The position numbers and the translations under genes are program-made. Source: Pictodentalium vernedei (lineage: Eukaryota > Mollusca > Scaphopoda > Dentaliida > Dentaliidae). Taken from it: a stretch of 64,000 nt of DNA. Positions within the stretch are counted from its first letter, which is position 1, and each line of letters begins with the position of its first letter. The stretch is from positions 833,233,337 through 833,297,336 of the forward strand of contig CM062297.1 in assembly GCA_031216915.1 (NCBI GenBank), in the 5' to 3' direction. Shown here in pieces: positions 1 to 12,367 of the stretch. The notes under the pieces are model-generated. The model worked only from the letters and a program-made list of their open reading frames with translations. It did no database searches and was not told the DNA's origin.

Positions 1-1536
1 AGTATAGGAGCCCAAATTTGAACTTAGTGCATTTCGGGCAAATTTCTTTGAAAATCTTCTTCTCAAGATCCAGCAGGCAGAATCATTTGATATTGGGTAT
101 GCAACATTGTGGGGTGGATCTGATTCAAGTTTGTTCAAATCGGCCCCTTGGGTTTATATTTGGGCTCAGTATAGGAGCCCAAATTTGAACTTAGTGCATT
201 TCAGGCAAATTTCTTAAAAAATCTTCTTCTCCAGATCCAGCAGACAGAATCTTTTGATATTTGGTACGCAACATTGTGGGGTGGATCTGATTCTATTTTG
301 TTCAAATCGGCTCCCTAGATTCATATTTGGGCTCACTATAGAAGCTCGAATTTGAACTTAGTGCATTTCAGGCAAATTTCTTCAAAAATCTTCTTCTCCA
401 GATCCTGCAGGCAGAATCTTTTGATATTTGGTATGCAACATTGTGGGGTGGATCTGATTCCAGTTTGTTCAAATCGGCCACCTGGATTCATATTTGGACT
501 CACTATAGAATCCCAAATTCGAACTTAGTGCATTTCGGGCAAATTTCTTTGAAAATCTTCTTCTCAAGATCCAGCAGGCAGAATCTTGTGATAATTGGTA
601 TGCAGCATCCTTAGGGGGGTGAGATTCAAATTTGTTCAAGCCATGTCCCTAGGTCCATATTTGGGCTCACTGTGGGAGCTTGAATTGTAACTTTGTTCGA
701 AATGAGGAATTTTCTTAAAAAATCTTCTTTTTCAGATCCAGCAGTCGAAATGGTTTGATATGTGGTGAGTAGCATCCTTGGGGGGAGGGGGGATTCAAGT
801 GTGTTAAAGCTAAGTCCATGGGTCCATATTTGGGCTCCGTGTGGGAGCCCAAATTATAACTTAGTCAATATGAGGAATTTTTCTTTAAAAATCTTCTTCT
901 TCAGATTCAGCAGTTGGAATGTTTTGATATTTGGCATGGAGCAACCTCAGGGGGCTGAGATTCAAGTTTGTTCAAGCCAAGTCCCTTGGTTCATATTTGG
1001 GCTCACTATGGGAGCCTGAATGACAACTTAGTTCAAAATGAGGAATTTTCTTTAAAAATCTTCAGATCCAGCAGATGAATGCTTTTGATATTTTTTATGC
1101 AGTATCCTTAGGGGGGTAAGATTCAAGTTTCTTCAAGCCTTGTCCCTAGGTCCATATTTGGGCTGATTGTGGGAGCTCGAATTGTAACTTGGTTCAAAAT
1201 GAGGAATTTTCTTTAAAAATCTTCTTCAGATCCAGCAGTCGGAATGTTTTGATATTTGGTGTGCAGAATCCTTAGGGGTGTGAGATTCAGGTTTGTTAAA
1301 GCCAAGTCCCTGGGTTCATATATGGGCTCCCTGTGGGAGCCCGAATTATGACTTAGTTCAGTATGAGGAATATTCTTTAAAAATCTTTTTTTTAGATCCA
1401 CTGGTCAGAATATTTGGATATTTGGTTTCAGCTTTTCTTAGGAGGAGCAGATGCAACTTGTGGAAATCAATTCTCTGGGTTGATATTTAGGCTACCATGT
1501 CAGGTGAGCGCCCTCAGGCCCCCTGGGGCCTCTTGT
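1..1536 (+). repeat. Tandem-repeat element, ~165 bp units (Helentron-associated type), cut by window start
   Basis: About nine imperfect units of 161-178 bp follow one another. Each carries a phrase like 'gggagcccaaatttgaactt' (around 2, 168, 330, 491, 669, 838, 1006, 1168, 1330) and then 'aaaaatcttcttct' and 'gatccagcag'. After the last unit comes 'aggtgagcg' and a short hairpin at 1516-1531 (aggccccctggggcct) followed by 'cttgt', which resembles the 3' hairpin end of Helitron/Helentron elements. Mollusc genomes carry many such elements with central tandem repeats. No protein is encoded; the short open frames through the units are by-products of the repeat. The 5' end lies outside the window. 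Class assignment is inference. Confidence 0.7.
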
Positions 1537-2129
1537 ATCAATTTATTGAAAAGGAGGAGGCAGAGACAAAGGCGTGCTTGCAGGCAGTGGTGGGAGTCTG
1601 TTACAGGATGTTTTGCAGGGAGAGTTAGGATGTCTCAAGAGCTAGTCTTGTGGCTGCATGTTTACCACTGACCGTACAGTGCGAGACTTTCAGTGGGTCC
1701 GACCCAGTGTGTATGTGGGGAGAGGGGTGCCTCTCCAATACTCTTAGAGTATGCATCCATGTCTCTCTGTATGCTGAGTATATGGGTTGAACATTGTTAT
1801 AGATTTTGGTCCATGTTTTGGACACTCATATGGGTGGACTTCCACCCCTTGGAGTTATGTAACTTTTCACTGCTTACGAAAATAGATTGCTCACTATCAG
1901 CTGTAGACTGAGCTTAATTATGGGTTACTCATTTGGTGCATGGTATGTGCATTGTTTGTGGACTTTTGAGTAACTGCTGCATGTGCTAGCTCATCATAGT
2001 TTTGCTGCAGTTTTGGGGGACAAATTTGGAAAAATGTAAAGTAAAATAAGAAATTTGGATATTGTGTGAGTTGGGTTAAGGGTTAATTGGAAGTAATGCA
2101 ATCTTTAGTGCCTGTACTGATACGTCAGT
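1537..2129. other. Unassigned stretch between repeat element and DIRS copy B
   Basis: No convincing exon, RNA gene or known repeat was recognised. The sequence is moderately A+T-rich, with short open frames lacking splice-site support. It is the left flank of DIRS copy B, which starts at the phrase 'tttttatattgtaccaatg' near 2130. Confidence 0.4.
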
Positions 2130-2397
2130 ATTTTTATATTGTACCAATGACCCAGACTTAACTGCTGGTGCTAACTCCTTGAAATCTAGGGCCAAACACA
2201 AATTTTGCCCCCCAATCCCTAAAATTTGCATCAAATCCGCATTTTCAATGTCCTATGTGGTCCTCTATACCTTTTATCCACTGCGCATGCACAGTGTCAA
2301 GGAGGTCTCGAAATTGGCGCCAATTGTCATTCTTTGTTTGGCCCTAAATTTAGTAACACCTCACATATACTTGTGCTGTAAATCTCAGTTTAAATGA
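2130..2397 (+). repeat. Left inverted terminal repeat region of DIRS copy B
   Basis: Begins 'tttttatattgtaccaatg' and contains the marker phrases shared by all DIRS ends in this window: 'gggccaaacacaaatttt', 'ccccccaatcc', 'actgcgcatgcacagt' and 'aattggcgccaatt'. It differs more from the ends of A and D than those do from each other, which supports B being an older or separate lineage. Confidence 0.8.
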
Positions 2398-2541
2398 TGC
2401 CAGACACATAATTATGAAAGAAATGGTGGATCTAAAGAGGAAATAGAAGGATGAGAGGATGAAACAGTGGCAGGGCATGATCAGGGCTGTAACTTATAAT
2501 TTTCTTACGAAATTATTTCAAGTTCCCTAAATTTTTATACT

Positions 2542-2731
2542 GTACCAATGACCCAGACATAGCTGGTGCTAACTCTTAAAATATAGGGCCAAACACAAAT
2601 TTTGCCCCCCAATCCCCAAAATTTGCATCTAAAACCAAAGAAAACATGTCCTGAATGGCCCTCCACACTTCACCTCTACTGCGCATGCGCAGTGTCAAGG
2701 ACGTTCCAAAATTGGCGCCATTAATCATTCT
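2542..2731 (+). repeat. Left inverted terminal repeat, DIRS copy A
   Basis: Runs from 'taccaatgacccagac' to 'gcgccattaatcattct'. It is the reverse complement, with few mismatches, of 9247-9435 at the other end of the copy. It includes the palindromic 'actgcgcatgcgcagt', which is present in most ends of this family. Confidence 0.85.
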
Positions 2732-5700
2732 TAGTTTGGCCCTTCATCAGTTAATATCTGACTGATCTTTGTGCTTGTAAATCTCAGTTTAAATGATGCC
2801 AGACACATAAATATTAGTGAAATAGTGATTCTAAGGAGGATATAGATGGAGGAGAGGAAAAATGTGTGACAGAAAATTATCAGGGCCGTAACTTAAAATT
2901 TTTTAATGAAATTATGTTAAGTTACCTATTTTCGAGGCAGCAGCCATTTTGTTGTCATTCTTGTTATCAAGTTACACTGATTTTTCAGTGTTTTCCTCTC
3001 TCCTTTCCTTTAAGTCCCCTCTTGCTATTCTCCCATGCTTTTGGCATATTTTCTGTAATTATTATTACTAAAATTTCTTGGGAGATTTAGCTGAATAACA
3101 GAATGAATTCTGTTCTTTTCCCCATTTTTACGTCTTCACCTATGGGTGGTTAGGCGTTGTGTTCTGCATCTACCATCTGATGTTCTGCAGTTTCTTCCCT
3201 GGAAGTCTCTGTTTTGCATCAGATAGTGTATTATTGGTAACTGATTTTGGGCCTGGGTGCCTGGAGTCTTATTTTAGTGTTTTTACACTTATTGTTTACA
3301 TTTCCAACAGCCCTCTGTGTGAGGGGGGATTTCTTGAAAATAATATCTTGATGTTAATTTAATCATAACTAGATACATTATTTTTGTTCGTAAGTGTTGC
3401 ATAAATTGTTTAAAATATTTTTAAAATTTTTGTCCACACTTAGGCTTGGGATCCATTGGGGCTCAACGTTACTTTTCAGAAACTTGGGCTGTTCTGAAAA
3501 AATATTTTTTCAAAATATTTTGATTTCAGTTATTTTTTCTATGTTAATGGATCATATTATTATGTATTTTTATTGTCAGGGGTTGATGCGAGTACCAGGA
3601 CTTTGTTTTCTTTTCACATTGAAAGGATTTTGATCAATTGTAATAAGAGGAAGTCTTCCTTTGACTTTTATAATCATTCTATATGTAGTCAGTGTACTCG
3701 CACTAACTCCTGTTCTGTATCTGATGATTTCGATGACAACATGGGAAGCGTATGTCACGGTATGTTAGTGGGGAATTGGACATTCTGGTCCTTTCCCCGC
3801 AGGGTCACTCTACTTTATCAATTTCTATTTCAGACGATCAAGATTAGGGTGATGTATCCGTGATGTCTTCCAACAGTGTGCCTCGTCGTCTCAATTAATG
3901 AAGGGCTAGCGGAAAAGTGCTCATGTAAATACGCCAATTGCCTAAGAGGACCCTAGTAGGTTCGACGGCCTTTGACGTCCGCTAGCTCGCCCGGTGTAGC
4001 GTCCATTCATCGAATGGTTCGGCAGCCGGGTTCGTCCGTTGCGGTCTAGAAGGAGTTTTGGGGTGATGCGAGCACTATAAATCAACCAAATGCACACCCA
4101 GTGACGGCGGATTAGAGGGAGAACGGAGGAAGCCTTTTAGTCCGGTTCCTAGCTCGTTCAGGTCCATCCGGACGGCGAGCGAGAGAGGCCCCTCTCTCGT
4201 ACAACAACATCTGGCCCCAGATGTTGTGGTACAAATTGTTTCGCATTCGGAGCATACGTCCGCCGCTCGGGATGCTCCGACATATAGTCAGTCCGGAGAG
4301 ACTGTCAATAAGGCTTCCTCATTCTCATGGTAGCGCACACGACCGCTCTTGGCTACGTGACCTCGGATATCCAGTCAGCTTCGCCAGTCAGAGAATCATC
4401 GGCGACCAGGTCACACCATCCGGTAGCCAGGGACACGAGGCCTGCAGACTCCGGACGTTCGCATAGGAAAGTGTGCGGGAGTCAACGTACACGGAGCTTC
4501 CGGCAGCAATGCATCGTAAGACCGCTACTGCACAGGCCTCGGGGACGGACGTGCTATCCTAAATAGCACAGCTTATCGCAGCATCCCAGCAACAACTGAA
4601 TCTGTCGCATAATGTATTATCCGACGATGCTGGGTCGGGACGCTCCGCGGAAGCGGGTACGGACGTCCGAAAATTTCATCCGGTCCGACGGGATACCGAA
4701 AGGGATTCGGAGGATTTCGAGCTTTCCCTTTCGGAACAACATATGCTGTTGCGTATGTCATCTGACTTTATCTTCTACAGGTTCTTTCGTCGGACCAGAA
4801 TGCTGCGATGCCGGATAAGAAACTGATAGCGTCGGTGGACTTAGAAATTTTTGGTTCGGTTCAGGGACATCGTCCCTCAGTTCCGACATAGTCCAGTAAT
4901 GTCACACAAACTTTCGAATTATTGAACGACGCTATATATTTATTATTATATGCTTGCTATTACCAAGCATTTCTGGTTTCTTGTTCGCAAAGTTACGGAG
5001 ATGTCTTTCAAAAGTGTGCCTCTGTCGTCATAGTTAATGAAGAGCTAGCGGCAATAAGTGCTCATGGAATATGTCTATCGCCTAAGAGGTCCCTTGTAGG
5101 ATCGACGGAGTGACATTCACTAGCTCACCCGGTGTAGCGTACATTCATCGAATGGTTCGGCTGCCAGGTTCGTCCGTTGCGGTCTAGGAAGGAGATTTGG
5201 GTGATGCGAGCACTATAATAACTTTAGTACTCACCCAGTGACGGCGGATTGAGGACAGATCGGAGGAAGCCTGTTAGTTCGGTTCCTGGCTCATCCAGGT
5301 CCGTCCGGGCTGTGAGCGAGAGAGGTCCCTCTCTCGTCCAACAACATAGGGGACTGCATGTTGTTCAGATATTTTACATTCGGAGCATATGTCCGCCGCT
5401 CGGGACGCTCCGTTATATTGACAGTCCAAGAGACTGTCGATAATGCTTCCTCATCCTCACAGCAGTGCACACGACCGCACATTGGCTACGTGACCTCGAG
5501 TATCCGACCAGTTTCGTCATTCACTGATTCCACGGCGAACAGGTCACGCCATCCGGTAGCCAAGGGACACGAGGCCTATACACTCCGTTCGCTCGCATAA
5601 TAGTAGTATGCACGGGGTAACGATCACGGAGCTTCCAGCGGCAATGCATCGTAAGACCGCTTCTCCACAGGCCTCAGTGACGGACGTGCTATCCAAGTTA

Positions 5701-8700
5701 GCACAGTTTTTCGCAGCATCCCAGCAATCGACAGTTTTTCGGTCGGATCAGGAATTATCCGACGGCGCTGGGTCGGTGCGGTCCGCGGTTGCATCAGGTT
5801 CGGACGACCGAACGCTTTATAGGGTCCGACAGGATGGCAAAAGGGATTCGAAAGATTTCGAGTTTTCCCTTTCGTAACATCGGAAGCTGCCATACATTTC
5901 TTCCGGCATTATCTTCCAGTGGTTGTTCCTTCGGACTACATTGCTGCGATGTTGGATAAGAGACTTATAGCGTCATTGGACACGGAATTTTGGATTGGTT
6001 CAGGGACATTGTCCCTGACTTACCGACACAGTCCAATAATGTCATTAGAACATGTGTATTATTTATCGACACTATATATATATATAAGCCTGCTACCAAG
6101 CATGATAGTTTAGTTTCTTGTCCGCAATGCTCATTTCTGCCTTTTATCATTTATAGGAATAATTTATTATGGCAGAACAGGGCATACCGAGAGTTCATTT
6201 GCGTCTAGACGGCGTGGTTAAAGACTGGAAATAATCTTTTTCGCCGTCTATGTCTTTTCCAACCACAATGTTGGAAATGACAATGATGTCTAATAGACTT
6301 ATCTTAGACGCTTTATCATACGTAATCCACCTTACTGAGGCGTTATCATTACGTCTTCAAGAGAAAGAATTCCGGGATATGATCCTCAATGTGATTTCTT
6401 TTGAGGGCAGTAGTTTGTTCACGTATAACTCCGCCCTTTAGTGGCTACTTGGAGTTGGTTAGACGTGACGCAGCCCTAGCTACATCCACGCGCGTGGATA
6501 GTAAGGTGAAGAACTCTCTCAGAGTCGCTTCGTTCTCGGTGAAGCTTCTCTTCGATGGCAACTTTTCAGCAATCCATGAATTGCTCGATTTACACGTTCT
6601 CTTGTCTATCTAGTGTTGCAAGAGATTCAGACTGGGGCAAACATTCGGTGGTTGACTCAGAGAGTGCCACTGCAGTTGCCGGATCCGAGTTTTATAATTA
6701 TGACGGTTGCCAGTCAAACAGGTTGGGATACAATATTGATCCCAACGGATTTGAAGTGCCAGGGTCTTTGGGTTCCGCAGTCTCTAGGCAAGCACTTATC
6801 TTCCACGGAATAATGTTTTTTAGGCTTGCTTTATGTCATTGGATGAACATTATTCAGAACGCATGTCCAATCCTGTCCGATAATACGACAGTAGTGGCGT
6901 ATCTTCGGAACCAGGGAGGCACTCATTCGTTTCCGTTATTCAATTTAATGGAAAGAATCCTTCTGTTTGTTATAGTACACCAAGTTCTGCTTCGGTCCGT
7001 CATATTCCAGGTCGTCTGATTGTATTACCGGACTCCCTTTCACTTATGGGTCGCTTGTTGCCGTCAGAATGGACTCTCAACAAACAAGTATTCAATCAGA
7101 TTTGCTATCAATGGGAGCGTCCAATGATAATTTATTTACAACACAACTTGCTAATCAATTGCAGACGTATGTGTTTACATGTCCGGATCTCTGAGCTTAT
7201 GTTGTTAACGCTCTATTGATCTAAGAGGACGGAATGATAGGATATGCGTATCCTCCTGCGCTGTTGTTTCAGCAAGTATTGCTAAGATAAACAACCACAA
7301 TATATTTTGGTTGATAGCATCTCTGTCTTCACAGAGACCGTGGGTAAATTTACTCTGATGTCTACTGTGGGACTTAATGCGAAAACTTCCTCCATGAGAG
7401 GATCTTTTTTCGCTGGGTAAAATCGTGTCATCTTCATCACAACCCGCAAGGTCTCAACCTTCATGTATTCCATTGTGTGGTCCTTATTGCATTGTAAGCA
7501 TTGTACTAGACGAGCTTTGGACGCGATTTCTTACTGTAGGAGAGCCTCTTCTTCGCTATACTATGCGGCTAAAGTGGAGGCTCTTCCGTCGTGGGTGTAG
7601 GGATCACTATGTTGATATTGTTGATCCCTCCATACTAGTCATTGCAACTTTTTAGTATACTTGTTTGATAAGATCTACTGCACCCTGTTACTATTAAGGT
7701 TATAGGTTTATGTTATCTCATACCTATGCACTCTATGATAGTTTACAATTGAGTCTTATGTCTCTTTATCTAAGTCAGTTAGTAACTTTTCGATAAATAG
7801 ACCTAGAATCATTAGATTAAATTTCTATATGGAATTTAACTTCGGTTCTTATTTAGCTAAGTAATCATTTGAGCATCTGGAAACAGTAGTTTTCAAATTC
7901 TGACCTTTTAGACAGTAATTCTGTTGGCTTCTCTTTTACTGAAGAGTCAGTGAGCTTCATGCACTATCGGTGGATGATTTTCACTTTCGTAGTTTCGGAA
8001 TCACTACTTCCTTTACTATTTAGGTTGGATTTTTCCATAAGAGTCAGGCTCCTAATAAATATCCGGATCCTATTGTTTTTAAGGTCCTTCCGTCTTCGTA
8101 CAGGCATAGGCCTTTACTCTGTCCGGTTAGAGTTTACGTATTTATAAACAGATATCTGTTTATTACTACGGGCGTAAGCTTCTTCTGTCTTTGATGCCTA
8201 ATAGAAGGACGTTACGCTCCATTCTATTGCTAATGGATTCAATTAACTATCGATACTGCCGGTATATCATTGACTCAGCAGTTGTGCTTGAGATTTCGGC
8301 TCATGAAGTAAGAGTTCTTCTACATCTTGGGCTTACATTAATAGTTTCGCTATTATAGATTTTTGAAGGCTGCTCATTGCGCTCAGCCATCCACATTCAT
8401 GAATTTTTATCTCAGAAATATCGAGTCCATTTCTGGAGGCCTCTATGGTTAGGTCTATTATCTACTGCTCAGAATGTCATTCACTTAACATTTGCTACTA
8501 TAGCTAGGTAGGCTGTCTGTTTCGGCAGTGACTCCGTTCTGCTGCCCTCTTCGCTCTGGGCTATTTGACCCAGGGCAAGAAAAAGGGGGGGGGGGGGGGG
8601 GGAGGGTGTTCCCTTGGGTCACCTGTTTTACTATGAAAACAAGGGGATACCTCCTCCGGAGTTAGTAATTCTGAGCTGTTATTGGGATGGTTGTTTAGTG

Positions 8701-9087
8701 AGAAGTTTATGTTGTAAAAATTCATTCAGGTCTTAGTTTTTAAAGTATAGCTTTTGAATATAGCACGTGTCAACGGACATTATTATACAATCCTCAGACA
8801 CTTTTAAGGAGTATAAAGAGTCTCTATTCTCTAGACTTACTTTATTTATTGGCTTACTTTAAAAATTATTAGTATAAGGATTATACTAGATATTAATAGA
8901 GTACATGGATGTATGATGCTCAATTTTGGAAAGTGTTGTATCTTTCTAATTTATCATAAATAAGAAAAATACATGTAAGGCCTAATACTTCTTTTTCCCT
9001 AGAGGGGATGACTCTATTTTATATAATTGAGCGTATTCCAACTTGCTCTATGTCCTTGGCCCTCCAGCCTTTTTACTATTCAGCTAT

Positions 9088-9171
9088 GTCTGGGTCATTG
9101 GTACAGTATAAAAATGTTAAAAAATTTATAGTAAAATTTATATATTTTTCATACTTACCAATGACCCAGAC
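9088..9171 (+). repeat. Internal complementary region of DIRS copy A
   Basis: Reads 'gtctgggtcattggtacag' through 'gttaaaaaatttatag' to 'ttaccaatgacccagac'. The first part is the reverse complement of the element's left end; the second is the reverse complement of its right end. The two are abutted, as expected for the DIRS internal complementary region, which in the family model guides closure of a circular intermediate. Confidence 0.8.
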
Positions 9172-9246
9172 GGGGATGGCCCTCCCAGGAGTTGGGAACC
9201 CATACCTCCCCGCTGAGTACATAGCGCTTACCAGGCACTGGTTATA

Positions 9247-9435
9247 AGAATGATTAATGGCGCCAATTTCGGAACGTCCTTGACACTGCGCATGCGCAGT
9301 AGAGGTGAAGTGTGGAGGGCCATTCAGGACATGTTTTCTTTGGTTTTAGATGCAAATTTTGGGGATTGGGGGGCAAAATTTGTGTTTGGCCCTATATTTT
9401 AAGAGTTAGCACCAGCTATGTCTGGGTCATTGGTA
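9247..9435 (+). repeat. Right inverted terminal repeat, DIRS copy A
   Basis: Reverse-complement partner of 2542-2731. Beyond it the right end adds 'gtataaaaaatatataaatt' and stops at 'ttttttaac' (9473). Unlike the left end, it is preceded by about 75 bp of unique sequence beginning 'ggggatggccctcccag'. Confidence 0.83.
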
Positions 9436-10161
9436 AGTATAAAAAATATATAAATTACTATAAATTTTTTAACTTTCGGGGCATGGCCCTGATGTTGTCA
9501 TTCTTGCTATGAATTTACCATTGTTTGTTCAGGGTTACCTCTCTCCCTTTCCTTTATTCCCCCCTTGCTATTCTCCCATGCTTTTGGCATAATTTTGGAA
9601 TTTTTTTTACTAAAATTTCTTGGGAGTTTTGGCTTGGTAACAGAATGATTATTTTGTTTTTTCCCCATGTTTACGTCCACACCCTTGGGTGATTAGGCAT
9701 TATGATCTGCATCTACCATCCGATGTACTGCAGTTTCTTCTCTGGAAGCCTCTGCTTTACACCGGACAGTGTTTAAATTGGTGACTGATTTTGGGCCATG
9801 TTTACAGTGCCTGGAGTCATGTTTCCAGTTTTTGTACACTTTTCTTTATGTTGACAACGGTTACTTCTGATAGTGATTATTTGTCTTCTATTTAGTTCTG
9901 CTCATAGCCAGATACATTAATATTGTCCATAAGTGTTACATTAATTTTTAAAAATGTTTTAAAATTTTTTGTCCACATTTAGGCTTTTTGGGGATCCATT
10001 TGAGCTCATTGTTCCCATTGGGAACTTGGGCTCTTCTGAAAATTTAAAAAAATTTTTTTTTTTTTTAAATTATTTTTCCGAAATGTTATAATGGATTATA
10101 TTATATTATGTATCTTTGTTTCAAGGGTTAGTGCGAGTACTATGACTGTCTATATTTTTTC

Positions 10162-12340
10162 ATGATGAAAGAATATTGTTCAAATTGTAATGCGAGGAAA
10201 TCTTCCTCTGATTCTCATGTTCATTGTGTTTCTTGTAGTCAATGCACTCGCACTAATTCTTGCTCAGTGTGTGCCGATTGGAATGACAAACGTTGGAGAC
10301 GTGTGTCACGGTATATTGTTAGCGGTGAGGGGTCCATGCCGGTCCTCTCTCCACAAGGTCACTCTAGTTTATCAGTCTCTTTTTCAGAGGAACAAGAACA
10401 GGGTGATGTTTCCGTGATGTCTTCAACAAGTGTGTCTCCGTAGTTGCAGTCTAACGAAGAGCTAGCGGCAAAAGTGCTCATGGAAATACAACAATTGCCT
10501 AAGAGGTCCCTAGTAGGATCGACGGGGTTGTCTGCTAGCTCGCCCGGTGTAGCGACCATTCATCAAATGGCTCGGCAGCCGGGTTCATCCGTTGAGGTCC
10601 AGGGAAGCAGTTTGGGTGATGCGAGCACTATAAACATTGAACGTGCACACCCAGTGACGACAGATCCGAGGATAGTACAGAGGAAGCCTGTTAGTCCGAT
10701 AGCTAGCTCGTCCAGGTCCGCCAGGACCGCGAGCGAGAGAGCCCCCCTCTCTCTTACAGCAACATCTGGGACCAGATGTTGTTGTACGTGACGCTAGTCA
10801 GTCGGAGCATACGTCCACAGCACCTGCTCGGGACGCTCCGTTACATAGACAGTCCGCAGCGACTAGTCTATCGGCTTCCTCATCCTCACAGCAGCACACA
10901 CGACCGCACCTTGGCTACATGACCGCTGATATTCAGCCAGCTTCAACAACCAGGGATTCCACGTCGACCAGGTAACGCCATCTGGTAGTCAGGGATACGA
11001 GGCCTTTACAATCGGGACATGCGCATAAAAGAAGTATGCAGGATTCAACGTCCCAAGAGCTTCCAGCGGCTAAATCATGTAAGACCGCTGCTCCACAGGC
11101 CTCCGTAACGGACTTGCTATCGCAGATAGCTCACCTTATCGCAGCATCCCAGCAGCCGTCAGAAACCTTTTCTGATCAGGAATTGTCTGAGGAAGCTGGG
11201 TTGGTTCGTTTTGCTGCAGAGTCAGCAAGGGACGACCGAGATTGTCAAGTGGTCCAGCCAGATGGAGAAAGGGGTTCAGAGCAGTTGGAATTTTTCCTTT
11301 CGGAGCAACATAAGGTAGCCGTAGATTTCATCCGGCAATACCTTCCTGATGTTGTTCCTCCGGACCAAAATGCTGCGTTGCCGGATAAGAGACTGATAGT
11401 GTCACTGGACACAGATGGCCAGATTAGGGACACCATCCCTGAGTTTCCGACCCAGTCCAGGAGTGTCTCATGGACTTTTGAACTTTTGAATGATGTTATA
11501 TTCAAACTTGCCTCCAAGACGAGCAAGTCCAGTTTCTTATCGGCCAATGCCATACAGCTGCCTTTCATCAATTCAAGGAATAAATTTGAAACGGCAGGAC
11601 AGGGCATTCCGAGAGTTCCTCTGCGTCTGGACGACCAGGCCGAAGACCTAGAATTGTCTTTGCCGTCATCTATGTCTATTCCAATTACGATGTTGGAAAC
11701 GACTATCTCGTCTAACAGGATCAGCTTAGACGCATTATCGTACGCAGATCACCTTACCAGAGCGTTATCATTACGTCTCAAAGGAAAAGAATTCCAGGAT
11801 GTTCAAATATCCTTAAGAGTTCTTTCGAGGGCCATAGCATACTCTACGTATAACTCTGCCCTTTCAGTGGCAAATCTGGAGTTAATTAGACGTGATGCTG
11901 CCCTGGCTGCATCCACTCGGGTGGATCATAAGGTGAAAAACTCTCTTCGATCACTCCGGTCTCCGGAGAACTTCTCTTCGAAGGCAAGCTTTCCTTAATC
12001 TATGATCAGACTACTAAGAAAGCTTCAGACTCTCTGCTGTTCAAGTCCGTTTCTAAAAAGTCGGATTCAGCGGAGAAGAGTAAGACAGGCACTTCTGGGC
12101 CGAGTACATCCAAGGGAAGTTCCTATAGAGGTTCTTATAAGTCCTCTAGGTATTCCTCCAGAGACCGTTTGGGTAGCGACTCAGGTTTGGGGCTGTAATA
12201 CTGGCCGAGACAGCCTGTCAGACACCCCTAGGTCAATGGGGCGAGGTGCGGGTGTCGTGGAGGACGTGGTTTCTCCTCCCGCAAGCCTCGCCGGTCCAGG
12301 AAGTGATGGTGCAAACCTCTATCGTGTTCCAGTGGGCTGA
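10162..12340 (+). pseudogene. gag-like region of DIRS copy B
   Basis: A cysteine-rich start (short Cys-x-x-Cys pairs with His) is followed by a Ser/Pro/Arg-rich stretch and then a longer conserved segment rich in Asp, Leu and Arg (about 11,036-11,998). Equivalent sequence lies at the 5' side of the reverse transcriptase in copies A, C and D. Its position in the element, rather than a recognised capsid fold, is the reason for the gag label. It belongs to a broken fossil element. Confidence 0.6.
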
Positions 12341-12367
12341 AGGTTATCGAGTTGCTTAACCAATTGG

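Larger units (their letters stand above)
2531..9473 (+). mobile_element. DIRS-type retrotransposon, copy A (nested in copy B)
   Basis: A complete end-to-end but heavily broken DIRS fossil. Parts seen in order: left terminal repeat (from 2531), leader with the C/T-rich 'ctcccatgcttttggcat' phrase, a gag-like region present twice in tandem (about 3,600-4,940 and 4,990-6,560), RNase H-like sequence (about 6,600-7,170), tyrosine-recombinase-like sequence (about 7,420-8,500), a G tract near 8,585, an internal complementary region (9088-9171) and a right terminal repeat ending 'aattttttaac' at 9473. There are dozens of breaks. The left flank (to 2530) and right flank (from 9474, 'tttcggggcatgg') are contiguous in other copies, so A inserted into B without a target-site duplication. 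Layout and sequence are close to copy D. Confidence 0.88.

Noticed and set aside
1-1536. CRISPR-like array
   Set aside because: Units are ~165 bp, imperfect throughout, with no short repeat/spacer alternation; the context is eukaryotic.
2130-2800. Tandem duplication of a single DIRS terminal repeat
   Set aside because: The two left ends at 2,130 and 2,531 belong to two different copies (B and the nested A), as the matching right-hand flank at 9,474 shows.
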